The notes under the pieces: generated by a model
What the model was told of the DNA's origin: nothing
Seen by the model: the letters and a program-made list of their open reading frames with translations, nothing else
The model's database searches: none
Shown here: positions 1-8,136 of the stretch, piece by piece
How the letters are laid out: each line of letters starts with the position of its first letter
How positions within the stretch are numbered: position 1 is the first letter of the stretch
Assembly: GCF_004011865.1 (NCBI RefSeq)
Contig: NZ_RKLP01000015.1
Coordinates: 1-64,000 of the forward strand
Source: Prescottella agglutinans
GTDB taxonomy: Bacteria > Actinomycetota > Actinomycetes > Mycobacteriales > Mycobacteriaceae
DNA length: 64,000 nt
Direction: 5' to 3'
Translations under genes and position numbers: made by a program

Positions 1-2
1 CG

Positions 3-215
3 GACCGTGATGGCGGCGCGAAGATCGTCGAGCGGTGCTCGCTTCCGTTGACCGGGCAGGCGGTGGTGCAGCGGATCATCACCAACCTGGCCGTCATCGA
101 CGTCACCGACACGGGACTGGTGCTGCGCGAACTGGCGCCCGACGTCACCGTCGAGCAGGTGCGGGCCGCGACCGGCGCCGAGTTGGCCGTCGACCTCGCG
201 GACGACGCCGCCTAA
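3..215 (+). CDS. 3-oxoacid CoA-transferase subunit B, C-terminal part
   Basis: This is the C-terminal 70 codons of a coding frame that enters from the left edge and ends in TAA. The motif LPLTGQ, followed by RIITNLAVIDV, GLVLRE and AATGAEL, is typical of the end of the beta subunit of 3-oxoacid or 3-oxoadipate CoA-transferases (ScoB/PcaJ/AtoA). These enzymes move CoA from succinyl-CoA to a 3-oxoacid in the cytoplasm. The rest of the gene, including the catalytic Glu, lies outside the window, so 3-oxoadipate and acetoacetate types cannot be told apart. The stop codon overlaps the stop of the convergent TetR gene by four bases. Confidence 0.8.
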   Translation, partial: DRDGGAKIVERCSLPLTGQAVVQRIITNLAVIDVTDTGLVLRELAPDVTVEQVRAATGAELAVDLADDAA

Positions 216-886
216 CCCTCCGATCCTCCGTCCGGCCCGGACCTCCCCCCGTTCGGGCCGGACGGGTTCCCGGCCCCGGGCGGTGCAACGGCCTCGGCGA
301 TGAACTGGGCGGCGCGGTGGAACTCCAGTTCCATGTCGAAGACGGTGTTCTGGCGCCAGTACCGGATCGTCGTCACGTACACGGCGGTCACCATCTGCGA
401 GAGGAAACGCAGCGGGTAGTCCGACCGCACCTCGCCGCGGGGAACGCCCGCCTCGAGGACGCGGCCGAACGCGACGATGAATCGCTCCGTGCGGGCGGCA
501 CTGATCTCCGGTGTCGCGAGGTCCCGGTCCAGTTCCCGGGTGGTGGCTCGGAAGTACTGCTCGAGGGTCACCGCGGCTTCGACGACGTCGTCGAAGAGGG
601 AATGGATTCGTTCGGCGGTGGTCAGGTCTCGCGCGAGCAGGTCGTCGATGATCCCGGGCAACTTGTCCATGTGGACTCGGTGCAGCGCCGCGAGGACGGC
701 GTCCTTGTTCTCGAAGTAGTTGAAGAACGTGCCTCGCGAGACGTGCGCTGCGGCCGCGATGTCGTCGATCGTGGTGTGGTCGAATCCGCGTTCCGCGAAC
801 AGCGTGCGACCCGCGTCGAGCAATCGCTCGCGCGTCCGCTGCTTCCGCTCCTCACGTCGGGTGATGGTTTCTCGCTCGTCCGTCAT
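212..886 (-). CDS. TetR/AcrR-family regulator (first of a tandem pair)
   Basis: The 224-aa protein has an N-terminal TetR helix-turn-helix at about residues 15-62 (TTIDDIAAAAHVSRGTFFNYF) and a variable all-helical C-terminal ligand domain. The ATG at 886 was chosen because a GGGGGCGG ribosome site precedes it and the longer reading adds an uncharged, unlikely leader. It is clearly paralogous to the next gene upstream: both carry LTTxERI, ELDRDLATPE and a YWRQ motif at equivalent places. The ligand is unknown. It may control the adjacent CoA-transferase locus or itself. Confidence 0.85.
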   Translation of the reverse strand: MTDERETITRREERKQRTRERLLDAGRTLFAERGFDHTTIDDIAAAAHVSRGTFFNYFENKDAVLAALHRVHMDKLPGIIDDLLARDLTTAERIHSLFDDVVEAAVTLEQYFRATTRELDRDLATPEISAARTERFIVAFGRVLEAGVPRGEVRSDYPLRFLSQMVTAVYVTTIRYWRQNTVFDMELEFHRAAQFIAEAVAPPGAGNPSGPNGGRSGPDGGSEG

Positions 887-986
887 TCCGCCCCCGCGTT
901 CCCACCCAGCATTCCGACCGGCCAGTACAAAAAAGAACTTACCCCGTCCGACCTGCACCGCGAGGACAAACCTCGCGAACTGGACA

Positions 987-1598
987 TCAGTTCCGGGGCT
1001 TCAGCGACTCGGCCACGTACCGCGCGGCCTTGCCGAAACCGTCCGCGAGGTCGTAGTCCGGGTCCTGTCGCCAGTAGCGGATGGTCGAGACGTAGATGGC
1101 GGCGACCATCTGGGCGAGGAACAGCGGCGGGTAGTCCGTGCGGACCTCGCCACGCTCGAGTCCCGGCATCAGGATGCGGAGGATCTCGTCGTTGAAGCGC
1201 TCGGTCCGCACCGCGCTGACCTCGGGTGTCGCGAGGTCGCGATCGAGCTCGCCAGTCATGGCGCGCAGGAATCCGGGCAGTTCCTCGGTGGCCTGGACGA
1301 AGTCCGCGAACAGGCCGAGGATCCGCTCCTCGGTCGTCAGGTCCTGGGCCAGCAGGTCGTCGATCGTCGCCGCCAACGAGTCCACGTTGCCGGCGTGCAG
1401 CGCCCCGAGCAGTTCGTCCTTGCTTCGGAAGTAGTTGAAGAACGTCGCACGCGAGACGCCTGCCTGGTCCGCGATCTCCTCGACGGTGGTGCCGACCACT
1501 CCTCCCGCCGCGAAGAGAACCCGCGCGGCGTCCAGTAACCGCCCGCGCGTCTGCTGCTTGTTCAGTTCGCGGCGGCCGAGTGTCGTGGGCTCGTTCAT
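987..1598 (-). CDS. TetR/AcrR-family regulator (second of a tandem pair)
   Basis: A 203-aa TetR protein whose helix-turn-helix lies near residues 32-58 (TTVEEIADQAGVSRATFFNYF). The C-terminal ligand domain is similar along its whole length to the neighbour downstream, which indicates a local duplication. The start is uncertain: an in-frame GTG lies at 1616 and the ATG used here at 1598; the conserved domain begins after both. A 24-bp palindrome about 200 bp upstream (1812-1835) is a candidate operator for one or both paralogues. No target is evident beyond the adjacent genes. Confidence 0.82.
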   Translation of the reverse strand: MNEPTTLGRRELNKQQTRGRLLDAARVLFAAGGVVGTTVEEIADQAGVSRATFFNYFRSKDELLGALHAGNVDSLAATIDDLLAQDLTTEERILGLFADFVQATEELPGFLRAMTGELDRDLATPEVSAVRTERFNDEILRILMPGLERGEVRTDYPPLFLAQMVAAIYVSTIRYWRQDPDYDLADGFGKAARYVAESLKPRN

Positions 1599-2023
1599 GC
1601 TCTCCAGATATTTCACGATCGAGGATCTTCAGCAGGTCGATTCGACCCGATCCGGCGTTCCGGCCGGCCGGGATCGAACCCTCGGACCCGGCCCCGGAGC
1701 GCGTGACGCCCAGGAGATTGTAGTGGTAGGCGCGTTGTGGTGGACCGTTCGGCACTCTGCCGAGGAGCGCTCGGGAGACGATCTCGGAAAGAAATCGCGA
1801 ACCCGTTCCAAAAAGATAGACTAGCGTCTATCTTTAGCCTCCGAGTCCAATAAATGCGGAGATCCGGTGAGATCGCCGGAGTTGAAGCGACATTCGGCAT
1901 CGGTGCCGGAACGCGATCGTCGATGGAGGTGGCAGTGGGCGGATCGATGGTGCGGGTCGTGTCCAGGGATGATGGTTCCGCCCACCGGCGCGGCATCCCG
2001 ACCGGCGAGATCGGTGACGCCTC
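1599..2023. other. Intergenic region between TetR pair and enoyl-CoA hydratase
   Basis: About 425 bp without a convincing gene. It separates the minus-strand TetR pair from the plus-strand enoyl-CoA hydratase, so it must hold divergent promoters. The only striking element is the perfect inverted repeat at 1812-1835, inside a locally A/T-rich patch. Confidence 0.6.
1812..1835. promoter_or_regulatory. Perfect 10-bp inverted repeat, candidate TetR operator
   Basis: The arms AAAGATAGAC and GTCTATCTTT are exact reverse complements separated by TAGC. The element sits in the divergent region between the tandem TetR genes and the enoyl-CoA hydratase. Size and symmetry suit a TetR dimer site. Assignment to the adjacent TetRs is inference. 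Confidence 0.6.
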
Positions 2024-2773
2024 GTGACGGTGAAGTACGAACGGGACGGACGTGTCCTCGTGGTTCGGATCGAACGCGAGGAGCGTCGCAACGCGATCGA
2101 CCGTGAGACCGCCGAGGGGTTGGAGGAGGCGTTCGACCTCCTGGACGACGACGGCGAGTTGTGGGTCGGTGTGGTCACGGGAACGGAGCGAGTGTTCTCC
2201 GCCGGCACCGACATTCGGGAGCGGGCGGACCTGCGGATGCCACGCGGCGGCGAGTACGGAATCATCCGGCGCAAGCGTGTCAAACCGTTGATCGCCGCCG
2301 TCGAAGGCTACGCGCTCGGTGGTGGATTCGAGATCGCACTGGCGTGTGATCTGGTGGTCGCCTCCCGGTCGGCCGAGTTCGGGCTACCGGAGGCGCGCCG
2401 CGGCCTGGTCGCCAGTTCGGGTGCGCTCTTCCGTGCCCCGCGGGCACTGCCGGTCAACGTGGCACGCGAATTGCTGATCACGGGTCGAACGCTGTCGGCG
2501 GAGCGGGCATTCGGATTGGGCGTGGTCAGCGAAGTCACCGACCCGGGCGGGGCACTGGAGGGAGCGATGAGGATGGCGCGCGAGGTGTGCGAGGCCTCGC
2601 CTGTCTCGGTGCGCGAGAGCCTGCGCGCACTCGACGCGCTCACCGCGGGAGACGACGCACATGGGTGGGAGGCCACCGCCGACGCACTTCGGGTGGTGCT
2701 CGATTCGGAAGACTTCCGAACGGGCATAGAAGCATTCGCATCCCGGCAGGAACCGGTGTGGCGCGGACGGTAG
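2024..2773 (+). CDS. Enoyl-CoA hydratase/isomerase (crotonase family)
   Basis: A 249-aa crotonase-fold protein. It has the oxyanion-hole region SAGTDI near residue 59-64 and GGGFE near 99-103. Both glutamates used by true hydratases appear conserved, at about E103 (GGFEIA) and E123 (LPEARRGL). It should add water to a trans-2-enoyl-CoA in cytoplasmic beta-oxidation; substrate unknown. The start is GTG. The F420/PPOX gene follows after 50 bp on the same strand, so the two may be co-transcribed. Crotonase relatives also include isomerases, so hydration is the likeliest but not the only reaction. Confidence 0.85.
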   Translation: MTVKYERDGRVLVVRIEREERRNAIDRETAEGLEEAFDLLDDDGELWVGVVTGTERVFSAGTDIRERADLRMPRGGEYGIIRRKRVKPLIAAVEGYALGGGFEIALACDLVVASRSAEFGLPEARRGLVASSGALFRAPRALPVNVARELLITGRTLSAERAFGLGVVSEVTDPGGALEGAMRMAREVCEASPVSVRESLRALDALTAGDDAHGWEATADALRVVLDSEDFRTGIEAFASRQEPVWRGR

Positions 2774-2823
2774 ACCGCCCGGGAATCCACCAGGCTGAAC
2801 GAACTTCGGAGAGGGCAGGCAAC

Positions 2824-3300
2824 ATGGCGCAACGCAGAGGCAAGGCCATCGCGATGAGCAGCGAGGAGATCGACGCGTTCCTCGCCGGCGAGCGCACCTG
2901 CAGGGTCGCGACGACGGCCGGTGACGGGCGCCCGCACGTGGCCCCGCTGTGGTTCGTCTGGGACGGCGAGCACCTGTGGCTCAACTCGATCGTGAAGAGC
3001 AAGCGCTGGTCCGACGTGCAGCGCGATCCCCGGATCGCGGTCGTGATCGACGCCGGCGAGCAGTTCCACGAGCTTCGTGGGGTCGAAATCAGCGGTGCCG
3101 CCGAGGTCGTCGGGGAGGTTCCGCGTACCGCGACGCCCGACGATCAGGTCGCTGAAGCGGAGTTGTTGTTCGCCCGCAAGTACATGGGTGGTGATCACTT
3201 CATCGCCGACGGTCGCCATGCGTGGCTGCGGATCAAGGCCGACGAGGTCGTCAGCTGGGACTTCCGGAAGAACGCTGCGCTGCAGCAGTGGTCGCGCTAG
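2824..3300 (+). CDS. PPOX-class (F420-type) flavin/deazaflavin oxidoreductase
   Basis: A 158-aa split-barrel protein of the pyridoxamine-phosphate-oxidase-like superfamily. Recognisable segments are RVATTAGDGRPHVAPLWF (residues 26-43), the DPRIAV strand and a C-terminal KADEVVSWDF. In actinobacteria most members of this size bind F420 or a flavin and reduce small molecules or act on them oxidatively. The ATG at 2824 lies 9 bp after a GAGAGGGCAGG ribosome site. It sits directly behind the enoyl-CoA hydratase. The substrate cannot be predicted from sequence. Confidence 0.8.
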   Translation: MAQRRGKAIAMSSEEIDAFLAGERTCRVATTAGDGRPHVAPLWFVWDGEHLWLNSIVKSKRWSDVQRDPRIAVVIDAGEQFHELRGVEISGAAEVVGEVPRTATPDDQVAEAELLFARKYMGGDHFIADGRHAWLRIKADEVVSWDFRKNAALQQWSR

Positions 3301-3630
3301 GCGTTCTCGCACAGTCGGATACGGCGCATCGAGGCCGGGTCACGTCAGTGGCCCGGCCAGTTGCCGTTGCCAGTGTCGGCCCGTATCCCCGGACTGGAAC
3401 CGGACTCTAGTTTCTTTGCGGATTTCGTTGACATCGGTGGTCGCTGGCTGCTGTACTTCTTGCGGATCCGGGGTCTGCGCCGTCGCGGAGCGGATCGAGA
3501 GTGTCTGCACGACAAAAGATCCCGATGTTTCTTCTCCGATCCGAATGTCGCCCGGGCGGGCTGTCCGCCGTGAGATCGCCGTGGAGCGACGCTCGGAATC
3601 ACTTCGTATGCAAGAACTGGAGGTACGGGC
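3301..3630. other. Intergenic region upstream of the kinase-like gene
   Basis: About 330 bp with no credible coding frame. A plausible vegetative promoter is present at 3428-3457 and would read toward the phosphotransferase gene at 3631. No terminator-type hairpin was recognised after the F420/PPOX gene. Confidence 0.55.
3428..3457 (+). promoter_or_regulatory. Candidate sigma70-type promoter
   Basis: A perfect -35 hexamer TTGACA (3428-3433) is followed after 18 bp by TGTACT (3452-3457), a fair -10 box. It lies about 170 bp upstream of the phosphotransferase start and points in the right direction. Not supported by anything beyond the match. Confidence 0.4.
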
Positions 3631-4776
3631 ATGACCACCGAGAGCGTGATTCCCGAGGGCGCGGAAGCGAAGATCACCACGACGGAGACCGATCTGCGCG
3701 ACCTACGGGAGCGATTGCAGGGGTGGCTCGGCAGGCAATTGGATGCCGGGTCCGCCCCGCGCGTATACAACCTCACTCGCCCGGGACACTCCGGAATGTC
3801 CAGTGTATCAGTGCTCTTCGATCTCGACTGGACCGCGCAGGGTGTTCCGCACACCGCGCACCTGGTTGCACGGCTCGCTCCCGAGGCCACCGCGTTCCCG
3901 GTGTTTCCCGGATACGACCTGCAGCATCAGTTCGACGTCATGGCCACGGTCCGCGAGCACAGCGACGTGCCGGTTCCGCACGTGTGGTGGGTCGAGACCT
4001 CGGTGGAGCCGTTGGGGAGCCCCTTCCTGGTGATGGAGCGGGTCAGCGGGGCCGTGCCGGTGGACAATCCGCCGTACGTCTTCGGTGGGTGGCTGCACGA
4101 GCTCGATGCCGAGGGTCGGGAAGCCCTGCAGGAGGCCAGCGTCCGGGTGCTCGCACGGGTGCACGCGATCGAGAATCCGGCCGCGAAGGCTCCGTCGCTG
4201 ACGGTTGGGTCCGGAGAATCGAGCCTGCGCCACCACTTCGAGAGCGAGCGCGCGTACTACGAATGGACGAGGCGGAACGACGGACTGCGCATCCCGGTGC
4301 TCGAGCGGGCCTTCGACTGGCTCGAGGCGAACTGGCCGGCCGAACCGTCGCCCGACGTGCTGTGCTGGGGTGATTCGCGGATCGGCAACATCATGTACGA
4401 CGGGACCTCGCCGGCCGCGGTGCTGGACTGGGAATCCGCGGTACTCGCACCGCGCGAGCTCGATCTGGGCTGGTTCCTCTTCTTCCACCGGTGCTTCCAG
4501 GACCTGGCCGAACAGTTCTCGATGCCGGGACTACCCGAGATGTTCCGGCCGTCCGACGTGGTCGCACAGTACGAAAGCGCGGCCGGGGTCGAGGTGCGCG
4601 ATCTCGACTTCTACCTGGTGTACGCCGCCCTGCGGCACGGGATCGTGATGTCGCAGATCGAGCGCAGACGAATCCACTTCGGCGAGGCGGATGTTCCCGA
4701 GAACCCCGACGAGTACGTGCTGCACCACCGCATGCTCGCGCAATTGATCGACGAAACCTACGAATGGGAGAAGTGA
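3631..4776 (+). CDS. Aminoglycoside-phosphotransferase-like (APH) family protein
   Basis: A 381-aa protein with an APH/choline-kinase fold. The catalytic loop appears as WGDSRIGN (about residues 248-255; usual HGDxxxxN with His replaced by Trp), and the metal-binding DFG equivalent as AVLDWE. FLVMERVSG forms the hinge. Actinobacterial members often sit beside acyl-CoA dehydrogenase or steroid genes and their substrates are mostly unknown; antibiotic resistance should not be assumed. Its stop overlaps the next start by one base, indicating coupled translation with the 4776 gene. Confidence 0.78.
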   Translation: MTTESVIPEGAEAKITTTETDLRDLRERLQGWLGRQLDAGSAPRVYNLTRPGHSGMSSVSVLFDLDWTAQGVPHTAHLVARLAPEATAFPVFPGYDLQHQFDVMATVREHSDVPVPHVWWVETSVEPLGSPFLVMERVSGAVPVDNPPYVFGGWLHELDAEGREALQEASVRVLARVHAIENPAAKAPSLTVGSGESSLRHHFESERAYYEWTRRNDGLRIPVLERAFDWLEANWPAEPSPDVLCWGDSRIGNIMYDGTSPAAVLDWESAVLAPRELDLGWFLFFHRCFQDLAEQFSMPGLPEMFRPSDVVAQYESAAGVEVRDLDFYLVYAALRHGIVMSQIERRRIHFGEADVPENPDEYVLHHRMLAQLIDETYEWEK

Positions 4777-5876
4777 TGAAGCCGGTTCCGCTCGACGAGT
4801 TCCCGGTCCACCAGTCGCCGTTGTCGATGGCCCGGGTGGCCTCCACCGACCGGAACTTCTACGACCGCAACTATTTCAATGCGCACGACCGTACGGGCGA
4901 CGTGTACCTGATCTCCGGATTCGGCGTCTACCCGAACCTGGGCGTCACCGACGCCTTCGTCACGGTGCGGCACGGTGACACGCAGGTCGCGGTGCGGTTC
5001 TCGGATGCGCTGGAAGAGCGCTCGATGGAGAGCTCGGTCGGCGCGTATCGTCTCGAAGTCGTCGAACCGCTGCAGAAGATCCGGTTGATCTGCGAGCACG
5101 ACGAACTTTCGTGCGACATCACGTGGGACGGGTCGTTCCCCGCGGTGCTGGAGGAAGCCCACGTCCTGATGTCGGGACCGCGTCCGATCCTCGACGCCTC
5201 GCGCTTCGCGCAGGTCGGAAGCTGGTCGGGCACCTTGTCGGTGCGCGGAGAGGGCTTCGCCGTGGATCCGCAGACGTGGATGGGGACCCGGGACCGCTCC
5301 TGGGGCATCCGGCCGGTCGGTGAGCCGGATCCGCAGGGGCGGATGACCTACGAGGCCCGGGGTGGGCACTACTGGATTTACGTTCCTCTGCGGTTCGAGG
5401 ACTTCGCGCTCATCGTGATCGTCCAGGAGTCCGAGGACGGACACCGGACCCTGAACCACGCAACCCGCGTCTTTGCCGACGGCCGCGTCGAGCAGCTGGG
5501 GTGGCCCCGGGTCGAGGTCGTCTACCGCAGTGGCACGCGGCATCCGGAGACCGCACGAATTCACCTGACCACGCCGGCGGGTGAGGCCCTCGTGGTGGAC
5601 ATCGAGAACCTCGGCTTCATCTCGCTCAGCCACGGTGCCGGCTACGGCGGCGACCCGGACTGGACGCACGGTGAATGGCGCGGCGAGAACTGGTCGTCGT
5701 CCTCGACGTTCGACACGACGAGCCCGGAGTTCCTCGGCAGGCTGCCCTACAGCACCATCGACCACGTCGCGAAGGCGACCATCGACGGCCAGGTGGGCTG
5801 GGGCATGTTCGAGCACGCCGTCATGGGCCGCCACGATCCGTCGGGATTCGTCGGTTGGCTCGACATGGCGCCCTGA
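4776..5876 (+). CDS. Conserved hypothetical, possible CrtC/AttH-like beta-barrel protein
   Basis: A 366-aa protein without a confidently recognised family. The central DRSWGIRP motif (about residues 172-179) and alternating beta-strand pattern resemble the lipocalin-like fold of hydroxyneurosporene-synthase/AttH proteins and of actinobacterial DUF7064/7065 proteins. No signal peptide or membrane segment is visible, so it should be cytoplasmic. It overlaps the kinase-like gene by one base, so the two are almost certainly an operon and may act on one substrate. A strong terminator follows at 5893-5928. Confidence 0.6.
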   Translation: MKPVPLDEFPVHQSPLSMARVASTDRNFYDRNYFNAHDRTGDVYLISGFGVYPNLGVTDAFVTVRHGDTQVAVRFSDALEERSMESSVGAYRLEVVEPLQKIRLICEHDELSCDITWDGSFPAVLEEAHVLMSGPRPILDASRFAQVGSWSGTLSVRGEGFAVDPQTWMGTRDRSWGIRPVGEPDPQGRMTYEARGGHYWIYVPLRFEDFALIVIVQESEDGHRTLNHATRVFADGRVEQLGWPRVEVVYRSGTRHPETARIHLTTPAGEALVVDIENLGFISLSHGAGYGGDPDWTHGEWRGENWSSSSTFDTTSPEFLGRLPYSTIDHVAKATIDGQVGWGMFEHAVMGRHDPSGFVGWLDMAP

Positions 5877-5892
5877 TCGGACGTCGACACAC

Positions 5893-5928
5893 CGGAGGGC
5901 CGGGCGGCAGTTGCCGCCCGGCCCTCCG
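5893..5928 (+). terminator. Rho-independent-type hairpin
   Basis: Perfect 17-bp GC-rich inverted repeat (arm CGGAGGGCCGGGCGGCA), essentially without a spacer, 17 bp after the stop of the 4776 gene. No U-tract follows, as is usual in high-GC actinobacteria. Confidence 0.7.
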
Positions 5929-5995
5929 CGGTTCGTCGGCACCCCCAGTCTCCGTGAGGAGGGTTTTCGTCCGCGAGGCAGTGGATCTCGCAACT

Positions 5996-6039
5996 ATTGA
6001 CGCGTGTCAATTTTCTGCCTACCTTGTGAGGTACCTCAC
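5996..6039 (+). promoter_or_regulatory. Promoter with two palindromic operators upstream of FMO gene
   Basis: TTGACG (5997-6002) and TACCTT (6020-6025) are separated by 17 bp and form a good sigma70-type promoter. A palindrome with arms ATTGAC and GTCAAT (5996-6011) covers the -35 box. A perfect palindrome, GTGAGGTACCTCAC (6026-6039), directly follows the -10 box. This arrangement suits repression by the EthR-like TetR encoded in the same operon. Confidence 0.6.
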
Positions 6040-6102
6040 CGAACGTGGCGCGAGCGTCGTCGACACGACGTCCACGTCGCGATCCACATCGAACGGAGCA
6101 TG

Positions 6103-7458
6103 ATGGCGAAACCCACGACATGCATCATCGGCGCCGGGATCAGCGGCCTGACTGCCGGCAAGATGCTCAGCGACTACGGCATTCCCTACGAGTGCTTCGA
6201 GAGTTCCGACCGGATCGGCGGCAACTGGGCGTTCGGCAACCCGAACGGACATTCGAGCGCCTACCGCTCGCTGCACATCGACACGTCGAAGACCCGCCTG
6301 TCGTTCAAGGACTTCCCGATTCCCCAGGAGCTCCCGGACTTCCCGCACCACACCGACATCAAGCGCTACCTCGACGACTATGCCGAGGCCTTCGGGTTGC
6401 TCGACCGGATCAGCTTCCGGAACGGTGTCGAGCATGCGGAGCGACTGCCCGGTGGCGGGTGGGAGGTCCTCACGCAGGACGGCGAGACCCGTCGTTTCGA
6501 CTTCCTCGTCGTCGGCAACGGACACCACTGGGATCCCCGGCTCCCGGACTTTCCCGGCGAATTCACCGGGGAGTCGATCCACTCCCACGCGTACATCGAT
6601 CCTGAGACGCCGCTGCATCTGCGGGACAAGCGAATTCTCATCGTCGGCCTCGGGAACAGCGCGGCGGACATCGCGGTGGAACTGTCGCACCGGACCCTCC
6701 GGAACAAGGTCACGCTCTCGACCCGTTCGGGCGCCTGGGTCGTGCCCAAGTACGCGTTCGGAGTCCCGGCCGACACCCTGATCCAGACGATCCCGCAGAT
6801 CCCGCTGTCGTGGCAGCGCCGGATGGGTCGACGCGGCCCGATCTTCCTGTCGGGTCGCCCGGAGAAGTTCGGGTTGCCCAAGCCCGACCATCACTTCGGC
6901 GAGGCGCACCCCACGCAGTCGCAGGAGCTGTACATTCGCCTCGGTTCGGGCGACCTGAGCGCGCGGCCGAACATCGAGCGGCTCGACGGCGAGACGGTGC
7001 ACTTCGTCGACGGAACCAGCCAGGACTTCGACGTCATCATCTACGCCACCGGCTACAACATCACGTTCCCGTTCTTCGACGAGGACTTCCTGAGCGCGCC
7101 CGGCAACAACTTCCCGCTCTACAAGCGCATGTTCAAGCCGGGGCTCGACGATCTGGCATTCATCGGTTTCGCACAGTCGGCGCCGACGCTGTTCCCGTTC
7201 GTCGAGTGCCAGTCCCGCACGCTCGCCGCATACCTCGCCGGCACCTACCGGCCGCCGTCAGCCGAGGAGATGAACCGCGTGATCAAGGCCGACGAGGAGC
7301 GTTTCGTGGGGCACTTCAACAATCGGCCGCGGCACACCCAGCAGGTGGACTACTACATCTACGAACACGAGATGCGGACCAAGGAGTTGCCCGCCGGGCT
7401 CGCTCGGGTGCGCAGGGACGGGCCGGTGCGATTCGCCGGCGTCCCGTCCCCGGCATGA
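6103..7458 (+). CDS. Flavin-containing monooxygenase (FMO / Baeyer-Villiger type)
   Basis: A 451-aa two-dinucleotide-domain flavoprotein. The FAD Rossmann motif GAGISG is near residue 9, and the NADPH motif GLGNSAAD near 182. The fingerprint FTGESIHSHAY (about 156-166) fits FxGxxxHxxxY of FMOs and Baeyer-Villiger monooxygenases. It should insert oxygen into a ketone or oxidise a heteroatom with NADPH and O2. The ATG at 6103 was preferred over 6100 because GGAG then lies four bases upstream. An EthR-like regulator, a hydrolase and an alcohol dehydrogenase follow, suggesting ketone-to-ester chemistry. Confidence 0.88.
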   Translation: MAKPTTCIIGAGISGLTAGKMLSDYGIPYECFESSDRIGGNWAFGNPNGHSSAYRSLHIDTSKTRLSFKDFPIPQELPDFPHHTDIKRYLDDYAEAFGLLDRISFRNGVEHAERLPGGGWEVLTQDGETRRFDFLVVGNGHHWDPRLPDFPGEFTGESIHSHAYIDPETPLHLRDKRILIVGLGNSAADIAVELSHRTLRNKVTLSTRSGAWVVPKYAFGVPADTLIQTIPQIPLSWQRRMGRRGPIFLSGRPEKFGLPKPDHHFGEAHPTQSQELYIRLGSGDLSARPNIERLDGETVHFVDGTSQDFDVIIYATGYNITFPFFDEDFLSAPGNNFPLYKRMFKPGLDDLAFIGFAQSAPTLFPFVECQSRTLAAYLAGTYRPPSAEEMNRVIKADEERFVGHFNNRPRHTQQVDYYIYEHEMRTKELPAGLARVRRDGPVRFAGVPSPA

Positions 7459-7497
7459 TGGGGACCCGTACGCCGTAACCGACCCGAAAGCCGACAC

Positions 7498-8136
7498 ATG
7501 AGTAGCCGTCACCCCGTGCCCACCACCGAAGCCGGTACCCGGAGGGCGAACAAGGGGGAGGAGCGCCGGGCCGCGATTCTCGAGGCAGTCGAGAACCTGC
7601 TCGAGGATCACAGTCTCGACGAGATCAGCATCAGCGACATCTCGCGCGCCGCGGGCGTCACGCGGTCGGCCTTCTACTTCTACTTCGACAACAAGGCCAA
7701 GGCCGTCGCGGCCCTGTCCCGGACCGTCTACGGCGAGATGCGCGACGGTGCAGGTGCATACCTGGGCCGGGAGGGCAGCCCACGGGAGATGATCGAGGGT
7801 CTGATCACCGAGGTGATCGGGACCTGGGAACGTCACCCCAATCTGTACCGGGCCCTGCGCGACGCGCGGGACTCCGATCCCGCGGTGCGCGAGATGTGGG
7901 ATCTCGACCGCTTCAGCTTCATCGATCCGGTGGCGTCGGTGATCGATGCCGAACGGTCGTCGGGGCGGGCGATCGAAGGGCCGGACAGCCGGGCGCTCGC
8001 CGTGGTTCTACTCGACATGAACGATCGCGCCGTCGAGAGTCTGTCGCGAGGCGGGACGGGGGCACTCACCCCCGCTGCGGCCCGCGAGGCTCTTGTTTCG
8101 GTGTGGCTCAACACAATCTATGGGAGCAAGCAGTGA
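7498..8136 (+). CDS. EthR-like TetR-family regulator
   Basis: A 212-aa TetR protein with the HTH near residues 45-72 (ISISDISRAAGVTRSAFYFYF). Segments such as ENLLEDHSLDEIS, VIDAERSSGRA, LDMNDRAVES and the C-terminal VWLNTIYG follow the pattern of Mycobacterium EthR, the repressor of the Baeyer-Villiger monooxygenase gene ethA. Here it lies 39 bp downstream of the FMO gene on the same strand rather than divergent. The palindromes at 5996-6039 are its likely operators. Its last codons overlap the hydrolase start (GTGA). Confidence 0.88.
   Translation: MSSRHPVPTTEAGTRRANKGEERRAAILEAVENLLEDHSLDEISISDISRAAGVTRSAFYFYFDNKAKAVAALSRTVYGEMRDGAGAYLGREGSPREMIEGLITEVIGTWERHPNLYRALRDARDSDPAVREMWDLDRFSFIDPVASVIDAERSSGRAIEGPDSRALAVVLLDMNDRAVESLSRGGTGALTPAAAREALVSVWLNTIYGSKQ

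Noticed and set aside
3631-4776. Antibiotic-resistance aminoglycoside phosphotransferase
   Set aside because: Only the fold is shared. The His of the catalytic loop is replaced by Trp, and coupling to an unrelated hypothetical gene argues for a metabolic role.
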